NCBI GenBank assembly: GCA_020025255.1
Contig: JAHHSK010000006.1
Coordinates: 1 to 47,699, forward strand
From: Ruthenibacterium sp.
GTDB lineage: Bacteria; Bacillota; Clostridia; Oscillospirales; Ruminococcaceae
DNA length: 47,699 nt
Reading direction: 5' to 3'
Shown here: positions 30,745-38,624 of the stretch, piece by piece
Layout of the letters: each line of letters starts with the position of its first letter
Numbering within the stretch: the stretch's first letter is position 1
The notes under the pieces: model-generated
Databases searched by the model: none
What the model was told of the DNA's origin: nothing
Seen by the model: the letters and a program-made list of their open reading frames with translations, nothing else
Program-made: the position numbers and the translations under genes

Positions 30745-31383
30745 ATGCGGGAACATATCCATTCCAAAACAGGAAAAATGAACACTTTGGCTTTCTTCTG
30801 CACGAAAAAAAGGGTGAATGCCCGCATCGTGATATTAGCGGTGATTTTGCTTGCAGGGATTTTCTGCGGCAGCGTGTGGCAGCGTGCATCGGCACATAAT
30901 TCGTATTCGGCCTACTTTGCACAACAATATTTGACGGTACATCGAAGCGAAGGCTTTCTTTCGATCGTATCCGCAGCCTTTTTTTCGTACATCCTGATTG
31001 CCACGGTGGTTCTTTTTTTCAGCTTTTCCTGTATCGGATCACCGATTTTGTTTGGAATTGCTGCTTGCTATGGAGTTTCGATCGGCCTGATCGTATCGTA
31101 TTTATATAGCGCCTTCGGGCTGCGCGGTTTGCTTGCAAATATGCTGTTGTTCCTTATTCCTCATATGATAGCGGCGTGTTCGCTTGTGTGTTTTCTTGAT
31201 GTTGGCATTGCGGCATCCTCTGCGCTGTTTTATATTCACATGAAAGGATGCGTTTCTTCCGGAACAAGCACAAAAATAAATGCCTGCTTTCGCAGCTTTC
31301 TGATCACATTATGCGGCATGTTTGCCGCCGCTTTTATAAAGGGGGCGCTGTGTGCTGTGTTTGCTCCTGTGCTGCTGAAATAA
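30745..31383 (+). CDS. spoIIM: Stage II sporulation protein M-like
   Basis: 212 residues, five or six membrane helices (about 28-46, 70-95, 102-125, 130-155, 185-208). The FFSYILIATVVLFF and GIAACYGVSIGLIVSYLYS segments, the large first extracytoplasmic loop (about 47-72) and the size fit SpoIIM, which joins SpoIID and SpoIIP in the mother-cell machine that thins septal peptidoglycan during engulfment. Sequence similarity in this family is low, so the call is not certain; a general SpoIIM/DUF95 membrane protein is the alternative. AAAAGGAGAA precedes the ATG. Confidence 0.65.
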   Translation: MREHIHSKTGKMNTLAFFCTKKRVNARIVILAVILLAGIFCGSVWQRASAHNSYSAYFAQQYLTVHRSEGFLSIVSAAFFSYILIATVVLFFSFSCIGSPILFGIAACYGVSIGLIVSYLYSAFGLRGLLANMLLFLIPHMIAACSLVCFLDVGIAASSALFYIHMKGCVSSGTSTKINACFRSFLITLCGMFAAAFIKGALCAVFAPVLLK

Positions 31384-31442
31384 GCAAATCCGGATTTGAT
31401 GCCGTCTGCGGAGTGAAAAATGTGGATTCGGCAGATCGAAAA

Positions 31443-31484
31443 CACCCCCTGACTTTGGCGGAATCAGCCCGAAGTCAGGGGGTG
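31443..31484 (-). terminator. Terminator after the 731-residue membrane protein gene
   Basis: Perfect 13-bp stem CACCCCCTGACTT (31443-31455) / AAGTCAGGGGGTG (31472-31484). TTTTC follows on the minus strand. Confidence 0.8.
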
Positions 31485-31536
31485 AAAAAAGCAATATGGG
31501 ATACGGCTGCCTGCACAAGCACCGGCGGAAACAGTG

Positions 31537-33732
31537 TCAGCTGCGAGGGATCGGCGGAACCCCGGTGGCGTATATGCGGCAGCTTTCGTTTTGATACACA
31601 CACGGAAAATATTGCTGCAAAGCATCGTCAAGTGCACTGTACAGCTCGGCCAGTTCCGGGGTAATGGCACTTTGCTGCAGGGAATACAGCAAATATGTGA
31701 TTCCGTGCTTTTGGCAGATTTCGAGGATTTCCTGCTTCGAAGAGTTTTTATCGAACAGAACGGTATTCTCTTCCAGACGGTGCTGGATTACATTCAAATC
31801 GACACCCATGTTTGTTTCTGCGTACTGATAGCCTTCCATAAATGCCTGACGGCCGCTCAAAGCGGAGTAAACATTGGACAGCCCCTCTCTTCGAATACCG
31901 GTGTGGATTCGATTTGTGGCAAACATATCATCAGGAGACGTGTTTTCGTAAAGCCACCTTGCCGCGTTTTCATCGTCGGCAATCATGACGCTGACCGTGG
32001 GATAGTAATTGTATTTTTCCAAAAGTCCCAGATTCCTGCCGAATTGCAGGATACCGCTGCCCACTAGGTGAATATAGAAAAAACCGCTGGACAGCACGCC
32101 GATGGTACACAATACGCCGGCAGCCGTAATCCATATCCTGCGAATGACGGGATGATCCGACTGCTTGGCTTTGTTCCAGTTAAGCGTATCAAGACGTCCG
32201 CATGCCAGCATATTGATGCAGAAAATGGCCAGGAATAGGAAATAAAGCTGGCTGAAATGAGGATGACGGAACAAATAATAAGCCAAAAGCCCTCCGGCTG
32301 TGCAGGCGTGCAGAAACAGATGATCGGCATCCAAATGAAAAAGATTTTTTAATGCATACCACAAACTGCTAAGATACAAAAGGAATTGTGCCGGTGCGGA
32401 AAGGAATGTCTGTACAACATATAATACCGGAATGAGCAGATAGTACACATCCAGACGATAGCACCAGACCTGATACATAAATCCGGCAAAAGGGCCGCGT
32501 TCGAGTGTTTCGGAAACAGAAAAAGAAACACTGCTGTTTGCGCCGGATGAAAACAGAAGCCCGTACAGTAAAAAGAAACTGCCCAGAATCGCAGCGGAAA
32601 GAAGGATGCCGCGGATCCCGGCTTTTTTTTGCAGCATAAGGAACAAAACCGTAAGGGCAGAAGCAATACAAACAATGGCGGCAACCGGCCCTTTGCCAAC
32701 CGCAAGAAGAATAAATGCCCCCGTAGTGAAAAGAAGATATCGAAGGCTGACTTTGAATTTCTGACGGGCTGCATTTAGAAAGAATCCGGCATAACAGCAA
32801 AGAAACAGGATAGCCGTAGCCTGTGCGTTGCTGTTGGTGATAACGTGCTCCAAGTTGGTGTTGTTAAAAAGGGAACGCCCATTTGGAAGCGCATACCATA
32901 GGCTGGCGCAGCTGAAAAGAAACATGGAAAAGGTGGAAAGCAAGACAGCAAGCGGCCGATCGCCGTATAAAAAACGGGCAAAAAGAAAAAGGCAGGAAAC
33001 CAATGCAAGCAGCACCATGGGCGTAAGATACATTCCCACGATGTCATAAGCGGGAATGCCGGAAATCATCGCAAGGATGCCTGCCACCATTTCGGTAAGA
33101 TAATGATAGGTAAGACGAACATTGTAAAATCGGATATCCTGCGGAGGAAAAGCCATAGCAAAGGAGTTGGCGTTGCCGACATTCCAAAGAAAATCCTGGC
33201 TGAGAAGAAGCTCTTTCACAGCGGCGGGGTGTGCGTTTTTTACAACAGCAGAAAAGCTGTAAACTAACAGCAGAGTGCAGAACAAAAGCAGCAGCAGCCA
33301 GCGGTTGGGCGAAAGATCCGAAAGATGAAAAGAAACCCGGTATCCGATCGAACGCTGTTTGTGTTCCTTATAAATTTCAAAAAGCTCAAAGGCGGAAACG
33401 GCTAAGGGCAGTATCCACAGCGCATAATACAAAAAATGGATCCGCATACACAAACAGTATAAAACAGTCAGGAATCCAACACCGCCAACCAGCATGGCCG
33501 GAAAGCGAAAGAGGGGGAAATCCCGATCCACACCCGATAATTTGCTGATAAAGCGGCCGGGAAGAAGAATGTAAAAAACCAAAACCAGCAAAAACAAGGG
33601 GAATTGCCAGATGCGTGCGCCGCTATGCGCTGCAAGCAGGAGGTAAAGAAAAACGCAGAAGATGCAGTAAATCGCTTTCGTGCGCGGCAGACCAACATAA
33701 CAGGTCTTTATAAAAGCCTTGATTGATTTCAT
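31537..33732 (-). CDS. Large polytopic membrane protein with extracytoplasmic C-terminal domain, GT-C-like
   Basis: 731 residues from the ATG preceded by AAAGGAG (20 in-frame codons upstream are rejected). About 13-15 membrane helices fill residues 15-575, with a large loop at about 160-215. The last 130 residues are soluble and include ENAARWLYENTSPDDMFATN and GRQAFMEGYQYAE. This pattern (multi-pass body, then a domain starting with a WLxENTxxDxxFAT-type segment) is typical of GT-C fold glycosyltransferase-like proteins such as the YfhO and DUF2298 groups. I see no clear catalytic aspartate motif, so the enzymatic role is open. It is monocistronic. Confidence 0.6.
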   Translation of the reverse strand: MKSIKAFIKTCYVGLPRTKAIYCIFCVFLYLLLAAHSGARIWQFPLFLLVLVFYILLPGRFISKLSGVDRDFPLFRFPAMLVGGVGFLTVLYCLCMRIHFLYYALWILPLAVSAFELFEIYKEHKQRSIGYRVSFHLSDLSPNRWLLLLLFCTLLLVYSFSAVVKNAHPAAVKELLLSQDFLWNVGNANSFAMAFPPQDIRFYNVRLTYHYLTEMVAGILAMISGIPAYDIVGMYLTPMVLLALVSCLFLFARFLYGDRPLAVLLSTFSMFLFSCASLWYALPNGRSLFNNTNLEHVITNSNAQATAILFLCCYAGFFLNAARQKFKVSLRYLLFTTGAFILLAVGKGPVAAIVCIASALTVLFLMLQKKAGIRGILLSAAILGSFFLLYGLLFSSGANSSVSFSVSETLERGPFAGFMYQVWCYRLDVYYLLIPVLYVVQTFLSAPAQFLLYLSSLWYALKNLFHLDADHLFLHACTAGGLLAYYLFRHPHFSQLYFLFLAIFCINMLACGRLDTLNWNKAKQSDHPVIRRIWITAAGVLCTIGVLSSGFFYIHLVGSGILQFGRNLGLLEKYNYYPTVSVMIADDENAARWLYENTSPDDMFATNRIHTGIRREGLSNVYSALSGRQAFMEGYQYAETNMGVDLNVIQHRLEENTVLFDKNSSKQEILEICQKHGITYLLYSLQQSAITPELAELYSALDDALQQYFPCVYQNESCRIYATGVPPIPRS

Positions 33733-33903
33733 TGGGGAAAACTCCTTTTCTTTTATTGCAGGCGACGTTACCTCTAAAAGCGGAAAACGCACGGGAATAC
33801 ACTATGTTTTTGCCAAAGCGATTCCAATCAAACAGGGGGTATCTAAAAGTATAACACAAAAGAGGAAGGGTAAAAAGGATTGGCAGAGAAACTTTTGCAT
33901 TGA

Positions 33904-33936
33904 TATGAAAAAATCCCCGTCAAGATTGACGGGGAT
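33904..33936 (-). terminator. Terminator after tRNA-Thr
   Basis: ATCCCCGTCA / TGACGGGGAT 10-bp stem with a 4-base loop, then TTTTTTC on the minus strand, starting right at the CCA end of the tRNA. Confidence 0.88.
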
Positions 33937-34011
33937 GGAGCTAGTGATCCGATTCGAACGGACGACCTGCTCATTACGAGTGAGCTGCTCTACCTACTGA
34001 GCCACACTAGC
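33936..34011 (-). tRNA. tRNA-Thr (anticodon CGT)
   Basis: 76 bases on the minus strand with encoded CCA. Acceptor GCTAGTG / CACTAGC, D arm GCTCAGTAGGTAGAGC, anticodon arm GCTCA-CTCGTAA-TGAGC giving CGT (reads ACG), T arm with GTTCGAATC, discriminator T. Monocistronic with its own promoter and terminator. Confidence 0.97.
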
Positions 34012-34068
34012 ATATAGGGTCTTTGGATTTTGTTTTGCCAACGCCTGAAGTTTCAAGCGCCTTAATCT

Positions 34069-34096
34069 ATTATACACATTTTTTTCATTTCGTCAA
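34069..34096 (-). promoter_or_regulatory. Promoter of tRNA-Thr
   Basis: Minus strand TTGACG (34096-34091), 16 bases, TATAAT (34074-34069), 57 bases before the mature tRNA. Confidence 0.75.
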
Positions 34097-34205
34097 TAGT
34101 TTTTTCAAAAATAAAACGATAACACGGAAAAGAATCTCGCATGATGCATCCAAACGCACAACACAGCAGCATGCATACCGGGCACGATTCTGTGTTTTCA
34201 TACAG

Positions 34206-34243
34206 GGAACCCTCCGTTTTTTTCTGCACAAACGGAGGGTTCC
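34206..34243 (-). terminator. Strong hairpin after the MATE gene
   Basis: Perfect 14-bp inverted repeat GGAACCCTCCGTTT / AAACGGAGGGTTCC with a 10-base loop, 14 bases after the MATE stop. Neither strand has a T-run after it, so it may act as a 3' end stabiliser as much as a terminator. Confidence 0.6.
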
Positions 34244-34257
34244 ATAAAGTGATTTTC

Positions 34258-35685
34258 TTAGTCTTCTAAAGCGGGTGCGGCTGTTTTGAACTGTTCCATA
34301 CGCCGGCGCCATGGGCCGAAGCGATAGGCCAGCACTGTAATGCCGGCACCGATCATCCAGGAAATCAACAGGGAAATGAAGGTCGATTCCGGACGGCCCG
34401 TGGGATATTCCGCACTGCGGGTAAAGTGAGCAATGGCATAAGCCAGAGGAACACGCAGGATCGTTGTGCTGATGATGGAAATCCACATGGGGGTAAGTGT
34501 ATCGCCTGCACCGCGCATAACGCCGGAAAGGCACTGGGTAATAGACATCGCAATATAGCCGCATGCAAGGATACGCATCATGCGCATGCCAAGGTCAACC
34601 AGCTGGGTAGTTTGGGTAAAGATGCTCATCAGTCCACGACCGAACAGCAAAAGCAAAACAGTCAGCGTAGCCGAGATCCCAACGGAGATAAGCGTGCCTT
34701 GCTTCGCCCCGCGATGAACCCGATCAAGGCGATGCGCGCCAACATTTTGCCCGGTATAGGTTGTCATAGCCTGTCCAAAGGTGAAGTTCGGCATCATGGC
34801 AAAGCCGTCCACACGCATAACAATAACATTGCAGGCAATAACCATTTCGCCAAAACTGTTCGTAAGCGATTGTACCACGATCATCGCCATGGAAAAAATT
34901 GCCTGGGTAATACCGGAAGGAACGCCAATTCGAATAATGGAAGAGAGCACGGTTCCGTGAGGTTTTAAATGCAGCCACTTCAGGTGGAAGATATCCTGCA
35001 TCCGCATCAGCTTCCACATGCACAAAAGGGCAGAAAAAGTTTGGGCAAGCACGGTTGCCAAGGCTACGCCGGAAACACCCATGTTAAGGGAGCCTACAAA
35101 GAACAGATCCAGCAGCACATTCAAAACGGCGGAAACAAGCAGGAAGCCCAAGGCCGAAACACTGTCGCCTAATCCGCGCAGGATACCGGATAAAATATTG
35201 TAATAGGCAAACCCGGCAATGCCCAGAAAATAAATGGAAAGATAGCTGTCGCACCAATCAATAATGGATGCGGGGGTTTTTAAGAGCTCAAGCATCGGGC
35301 GGGTGATCAGCAAACCCAATGCGCAGGTGATCACCGAAACAATCGCAGAAAGCGTAATGCAGTTTCCGATCACAACCGATAGCTTTTCGCTGTCTTTTGC
35401 GCCGAATCTCTGTGCGACAAGGATTCCGACACCGGTAGCAACACCCACAAAAAGGGCAAGCAGTAAATTAAGGATCGGGGAAGCACTTCCCACAGCAGCA
35501 AGAGCGTTGTCGCCAACATAATGGCCTACAATGATGGAATCCGCAGTGTTGTAAAGTTGTTGTGCCAGATTTCCGATGAGCATAGGAATTGCAAATTCAG
35601 CAATTCGTTTCCAAGGGGCACCTTGAGTCATATCATGTGCCGAAAAGAGATTGCGCAGATTGGTTGCAAGGGAGCGTTTTTCCAT
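34258..35685 (-). CDS. MATE family efflux transporter
   Basis: 475 residues, 12 membrane helices in two MatE halves. Family features: FAIPMLIGNLAQQLYNTADSIIVGHYVG (about 29-56), GSASPILNLLLALFVGVATG, and in the second half a cognate segment near 260-300. MATE proteins export drugs or metabolites by Na+ or H+ antiport; the subfamily here (DinF/NorM versus clostridial MepA-like) cannot be decided. GAAGG is a modest ribosome binding site. Not near-identical to the second MATE gene at 40495-41907, so no recent duplication. Confidence 0.9.
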   Translation of the reverse strand: MEKRSLATNLRNLFSAHDMTQGAPWKRIAEFAIPMLIGNLAQQLYNTADSIIVGHYVGDNALAAVGSASPILNLLLALFVGVATGVGILVAQRFGAKDSEKLSVVIGNCITLSAIVSVITCALGLLITRPMLELLKTPASIIDWCDSYLSIYFLGIAGFAYYNILSGILRGLGDSVSALGFLLVSAVLNVLLDLFFVGSLNMGVSGVALATVLAQTFSALLCMWKLMRMQDIFHLKWLHLKPHGTVLSSIIRIGVPSGITQAIFSMAMIVVQSLTNSFGEMVIACNVIVMRVDGFAMMPNFTFGQAMTTYTGQNVGAHRLDRVHRGAKQGTLISVGISATLTVLLLLFGRGLMSIFTQTTQLVDLGMRMMRILACGYIAMSITQCLSGVMRGAGDTLTPMWISIISTTILRVPLAYAIAHFTRSAEYPTGRPESTFISLLISWMIGAGITVLAYRFGPWRRRMEQFKTAAPALED

Positions 35686-35864
35686 AAATGATAAAACCTT
35701 CTTTCTGAATTGGATTTTCTGGATAAAATAGAGAACATCATCTCAGGGAAGGGAACGGTTGCCATAAGCACTTAAAAATAGCAAGCAGAACTTTTGTATT
35801 CCGGCATGCGCTGGGATAGATGCGGCAAGAAACGCATTCCGGGCAAAACAGGGAAACAGTATAA

Positions 35865-35898
35865 AAAGCGGAAAGAATTTGAGAATTCTTTCCGCTTT
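35865..35898 (-). terminator. Terminator of the suf operon
   Basis: 15-bp stem AAAGCGGAAAGAATT / AATTCTTTCCGCTTT with loop TGAG; TTTTTAT follows on the minus strand, 13 bases after the sufB-like stop. Confidence 0.9.
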
Positions 35899-35911
35899 GC
35901 CGACAGCAGGA

Positions 35912-36829
35912 TTATTTCAAAAAGCCTTCCACGATTTTTGCTTCTGCCTGCTCCAGGGTAAGCCCAAGGGTCTGCAGCTTCAAAAGCTGCTCGCCTGCAA
36001 TTTTGCCGATAGCTGCTTCATGAATCAAAGCGGCATCACCGGAATTTGCCACAAGCTGCGGAGACGCAATCACTTTACCGGCGTCTACAATAATCGAATC
36101 GCATGCCGAATGACCGGTACAGCGTGTATTGCCTTCAATGCAGGAACGATAAAACTGTTGGGATTTTCCCTTGGCAACAGAGCGTGAAATCAAATCAACA
36201 CCGGCGTCTTCCCCGTTTAAGAAAACCTTAAAATCGGTTTTTGCCTGCTGCACACCGTCGGTCAAAAGGCGCTCGTGGATATACAGCTTTGCATTCGCTG
36301 CCAAAGTGGCGCGTGTCGTGCGGTTTGTGTCATCCACACCCCCAATTTGGGAAGTGTCCATTTCCAATACAGCACCTTCGGCAAGCGTTGCTTCGGTAAC
36401 CGGGTCAATGCTGCGTTTACCGGAGCCATCGCCGGAGCCGACATGCTTTTCTTTGTAAAGCACATGGGCGTTCTTTCCCAGATAAAAATGGTGAATGCCG
36501 CTGTGACGTGCCGGCTCATTGCTGTCGTTGTGAACGCCGCATCCTGCCACGATCGTTACATCGGCACCTTCACCAATAAAGAAATCGTTATACACAAGAT
36601 CATCGATACCGCCTTGCGAAACGCAGGCAGGGATGGAGACGGTTTCGCCTTTTGTACCGGGAAGAACATGGATTTCAAGCCCCGGTGCATCCCGTTTCGG
36701 TTCGATTTTGATGTGTTCCGTCGAGCGCATTTGGGAACAGCTGCCATTTTCGCGGATGCTGAAAGCACCGGAGAATGCGCCTGTCCAATCCGAGATCACA
36801 CTCAAAAGATTTTCGGTAATATGGTTCAT
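35912..36829 (-). CDS. SufB/SufD-family scaffold of a minimal SufCB system
   Basis: 305 residues, shorter than SufB (about 470) or SufD (about 420) of full SUF operons. The beta-helix core is present: GIDDLVYNDFFIGEGADVTIVAGCGVHN (about 73-100), LYKEKHVGSGDGSGKR, MDTSQIGGVDDTNRTTRATL and the conserved C-terminal segment HSACDSIIVDAGKVIASPQL with HEAAIGKIAGEQLLKL. It is coupled to sufC by a one-base overlap. This SufC plus short SufB pair is the minimal Fe-S assembly system known from methanogens and strict anaerobes; no SufS or SufU is nearby. Confidence 0.88.
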   Translation of the reverse strand: MNHITENLLSVISDWTGAFSGAFSIRENGSCSQMRSTEHIKIEPKRDAPGLEIHVLPGTKGETVSIPACVSQGGIDDLVYNDFFIGEGADVTIVAGCGVHNDSNEPARHSGIHHFYLGKNAHVLYKEKHVGSGDGSGKRSIDPVTEATLAEGAVLEMDTSQIGGVDDTNRTTRATLAANAKLYIHERLLTDGVQQAKTDFKVFLNGEDAGVDLISRSVAKGKSQQFYRSCIEGNTRCTGHSACDSIIVDAGKVIASPQLVANSGDAALIHEAAIGKIAGEQLLKLQTLGLTLEQAEAKIVEGFLK

Positions 36830-37554
36830 TACAGTCGAACCTCCTTTGTCGGGCAGCGTTCACATCCGGAAGAGTTTTTCAGCAGCTCCGGAAGGATTTC
36901 ATGGCACGAACCTTTTTTCTGAACTTTTCCGTTTGCTAAAACTACAATCTCATCCGCAATGGAAAGAATGCGTTCCTGATGCGAAATAATCACAAGCGAA
37001 CCGTTAAGGCCGCGCCGCAGATCGTTAAACACATCGATCAGCCCAGTGAAGCTCCAAAGGTCGATTCCTGCTTCCGGTTCATCAAACAACATAAAACGTG
37101 TGCCGCGCGCCAGAACGGTTGCAATTTCAATTCGCTTGATTTCACCGCCGGAAAGGCTTGCGTTGATTTCACGATCCATATATTCGCGGGCACATAAGCC
37201 GACCTTTGCCAAAAGATCACACATTTCGTTATGGGATAACGTGCCGCCGGCAGCCAGTTCCATAAGATCCCGAACCGAAATGCCTTTAAAGCGGACAGGC
37301 TGCTGAAAAGCGTAGCTGATTCCGCATTGTGCGCGCTGCGTGATATCAAAATCGGTAATGTCTGTGCCGTCTAAAACTATTTTTCCGGATGAGGCCTTTT
37401 CAATGCCGGCAATCAGCTTTGCCAGCGTTGTTTTGCCGCCGCCATTCGGCCCGGTTACAACAACCAGCTTGCCATCGGGAATTTCGAGGTCTAACCCATT
37501 GATGATAGGTTCACCCTCCGGAGAATTCCAGAAAAGATTAGATATTGAAAGCAT
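36829..37554 (-). CDS. sufC: Fe-S assembly ATPase SufC
   Basis: 241 residues. Walker A GPNGGGKTT at residues 35-43, Q-loop in SYAFQQPVRFKGI, signature LSGGEIKRIEIATVL (about 143) and Walker B RFMLFDEPEAGIDLWS. The SufC-specific pattern KRIEI with DEPEAGID separates it from transporter ATPases. The tail carries CERC followed by PTKEVRL, two cysteines unusual for SufC. First gene of the operon, with GGAGGG 12 bases before the ATG and a palindrome next to it. Confidence 0.9.
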   Translation of the reverse strand: MLSISNLFWNSPEGEPIINGLDLEIPDGKLVVVTGPNGGGKTTLAKLIAGIEKASSGKIVLDGTDITDFDITQRAQCGISYAFQQPVRFKGISVRDLMELAAGGTLSHNEMCDLLAKVGLCAREYMDREINASLSGGEIKRIEIATVLARGTRFMLFDEPEAGIDLWSFTGLIDVFNDLRRGLNGSLVIISHQERILSIADEIVVLANGKVQKKGSCHEILPELLKNSSGCERCPTKEVRL

Positions 37555-37571
37555 ATGTGAAATGATCCCTC

Positions 37572-37584
37572 CTGTGAATCACAG
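37572..37584. promoter_or_regulatory. Palindrome CTGTGAATCACAG in the suf leader
   Basis: Six-bp arms around a single central base, about 14-26 bases downstream of the expected transcription start and abutting the GGAGGG ribosome binding site of sufC. A place where a repressor (for example an Rrf2-type regulator) could block transcription; no regulator gene is adjacent. Confidence 0.35.
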
Positions 37585-37604
37585 AATTTAATTTTAACAT
37601 AATA

Positions 37605-37632
37605 ATTATACTCTATTTTTTATCGTTGGCAA
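37605..37632 (-). promoter_or_regulatory. Promoter of the suf operon
   Basis: Minus strand TTGCCA (37632-37627), 16 bases, TATAAT (37610-37605). Confidence 0.7.
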
Positions 37633-37718
37633 TAGGCAGACTGCGCACGGGATGCAATAAAAAGGATAACCCGGCACCTTCGCAAGGCTCTGAAAGGTAC
37701 AGGGGCATTGGTTCGAAT

Positions 37719-38552
37719 TCAAAGAAAGGATAGGATCTGCCGATATGCGTTATCCAAAAAAGAAAAGTCGCTGGCCTGCATGGAATATTCTTCCAGCCGA
37801 TTGCAGCAGGCTTGGATTTTGGATTGCAGGGCAAAGGCCTGAACCAATAATTCAGCCGCAGCGTTTTGGTTGAAGCACAGACGCTGTCGGCGCACATCAA
37901 GGCCGCGGGTATTGCAAAAGCGGGTAAAAGGGATCGACTGTATCGGCTCAGAGGGAATCGCATGGTATGAATTGCATGTTGTGAAACACAGGCGCAAAGC
38001 CGGAATAAACAGGTGATCGATTTTGTCATACGGATGCATCGGACAGTAACAGGTAATAACCGAATGCCCTTTTGCCAGTGCCTGTTCGCGCAGCGCGGAA
38101 AGAAGAATGCGTCCAACGGTGCCATAAGGGTCATTCAATGCGACAAATTGATCGGCAAGGGAAAAAGCGGTGCTTTTTAAGAAGGGGTCGCCGTGTAAAG
38201 TACATATACTTAACAGCCTTGCTTTTTCATGGGAGGGCTGGCAGGCGGGTGGAAGATAGCGGCCGGAAAGGGTGTACGCATAATCGCGCACCATTGCGGT
38301 GTCTGTACACGAAAGAACAAGACGCTGATTTTCTGCCAACAGGCTGCCGGCGGCTGAAATGCAGCGCAAAGCGCGCTGCGTCAACGTTTTTTGCGCTGTA
38401 TGAAGGGCGGTGATTTCCTCTTTTTGAGACTGTATTTTGCTTTTGTCAATAGCAGAAGAAAGCGAAATAACCGATTCAGCTGCGATGGAATAAGGGGGTT
38501 CTTCAGCATGGGGTGATGAAGCAGAAACACCAACGAAAAAAAGAAAAAACAC
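37719..38552 (-). CDS. Degenerate P-loop ATPase relative (PRK06851-like), uncertain start
   Basis: Up to 277 residues, not confidently assigned. The middle and end (about 95-277) resemble the repeated domain of clostridial PRK06851-type ATPases: FLKSTAFSLADQFVALNDPYGTVGRILLSAL in the place of the P-loop, GHSVITCYCPMHPYDKIDHLFIPALRLCF and TCNSYH. The GxxxxGK[ST] Walker A is not intact (NDPYGTVGR). The first start available is a GTG with AAGGGCG directly against it, and the N-terminal MFFLFFVGVS is odd; the true start may lie elsewhere or the gene may be decaying. An out-of-frame ATG at about 38510 is not supported by its translation. Confidence 0.5.
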   Translation of the reverse strand: MFFLFFVGVSASSPHAEEPPYSIAAESVISLSSAIDKSKIQSQKEEITALHTAQKTLTQRALRCISAAGSLLAENQRLVLSCTDTAMVRDYAYTLSGRYLPPACQPSHEKARLLSICTLHGDPFLKSTAFSLADQFVALNDPYGTVGRILLSALREQALAKGHSVITCYCPMHPYDKIDHLFIPALRLCFTTCNSYHAIPSEPIQSIPFTRFCNTRGLDVRRQRLCFNQNAAAELLVQAFALQSKIQACCNRLEEYSMQASDFSFLDNAYRQILSFL

Positions 38553-38557
38553 CGCCC

Positions 38558-38570
38558 TTACATTATGTAA
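38558..38570. promoter_or_regulatory. Palindrome TTACATTATGTAA
   Basis: Perfect 13-base palindrome immediately upstream of the start region of the 277-residue gene and 55 bases after the DUF4434-like gene. Operator-like; partner unknown. Confidence 0.3.
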
Positions 38571-38624
38571 AGTAAAATAGCTTTACAGTATGCAATGGCG
38601 GCGCAGTGTCGGAATTTTGCGGGT

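Noticed and set aside
37613..38134. 173-codon minus-strand frame overlapping the degenerate ATPase gene
   Set aside because: Different frame from the recognisable domain, no ribosome binding site; a frameshift joining the two was considered but the other frame shows no family resemblance.
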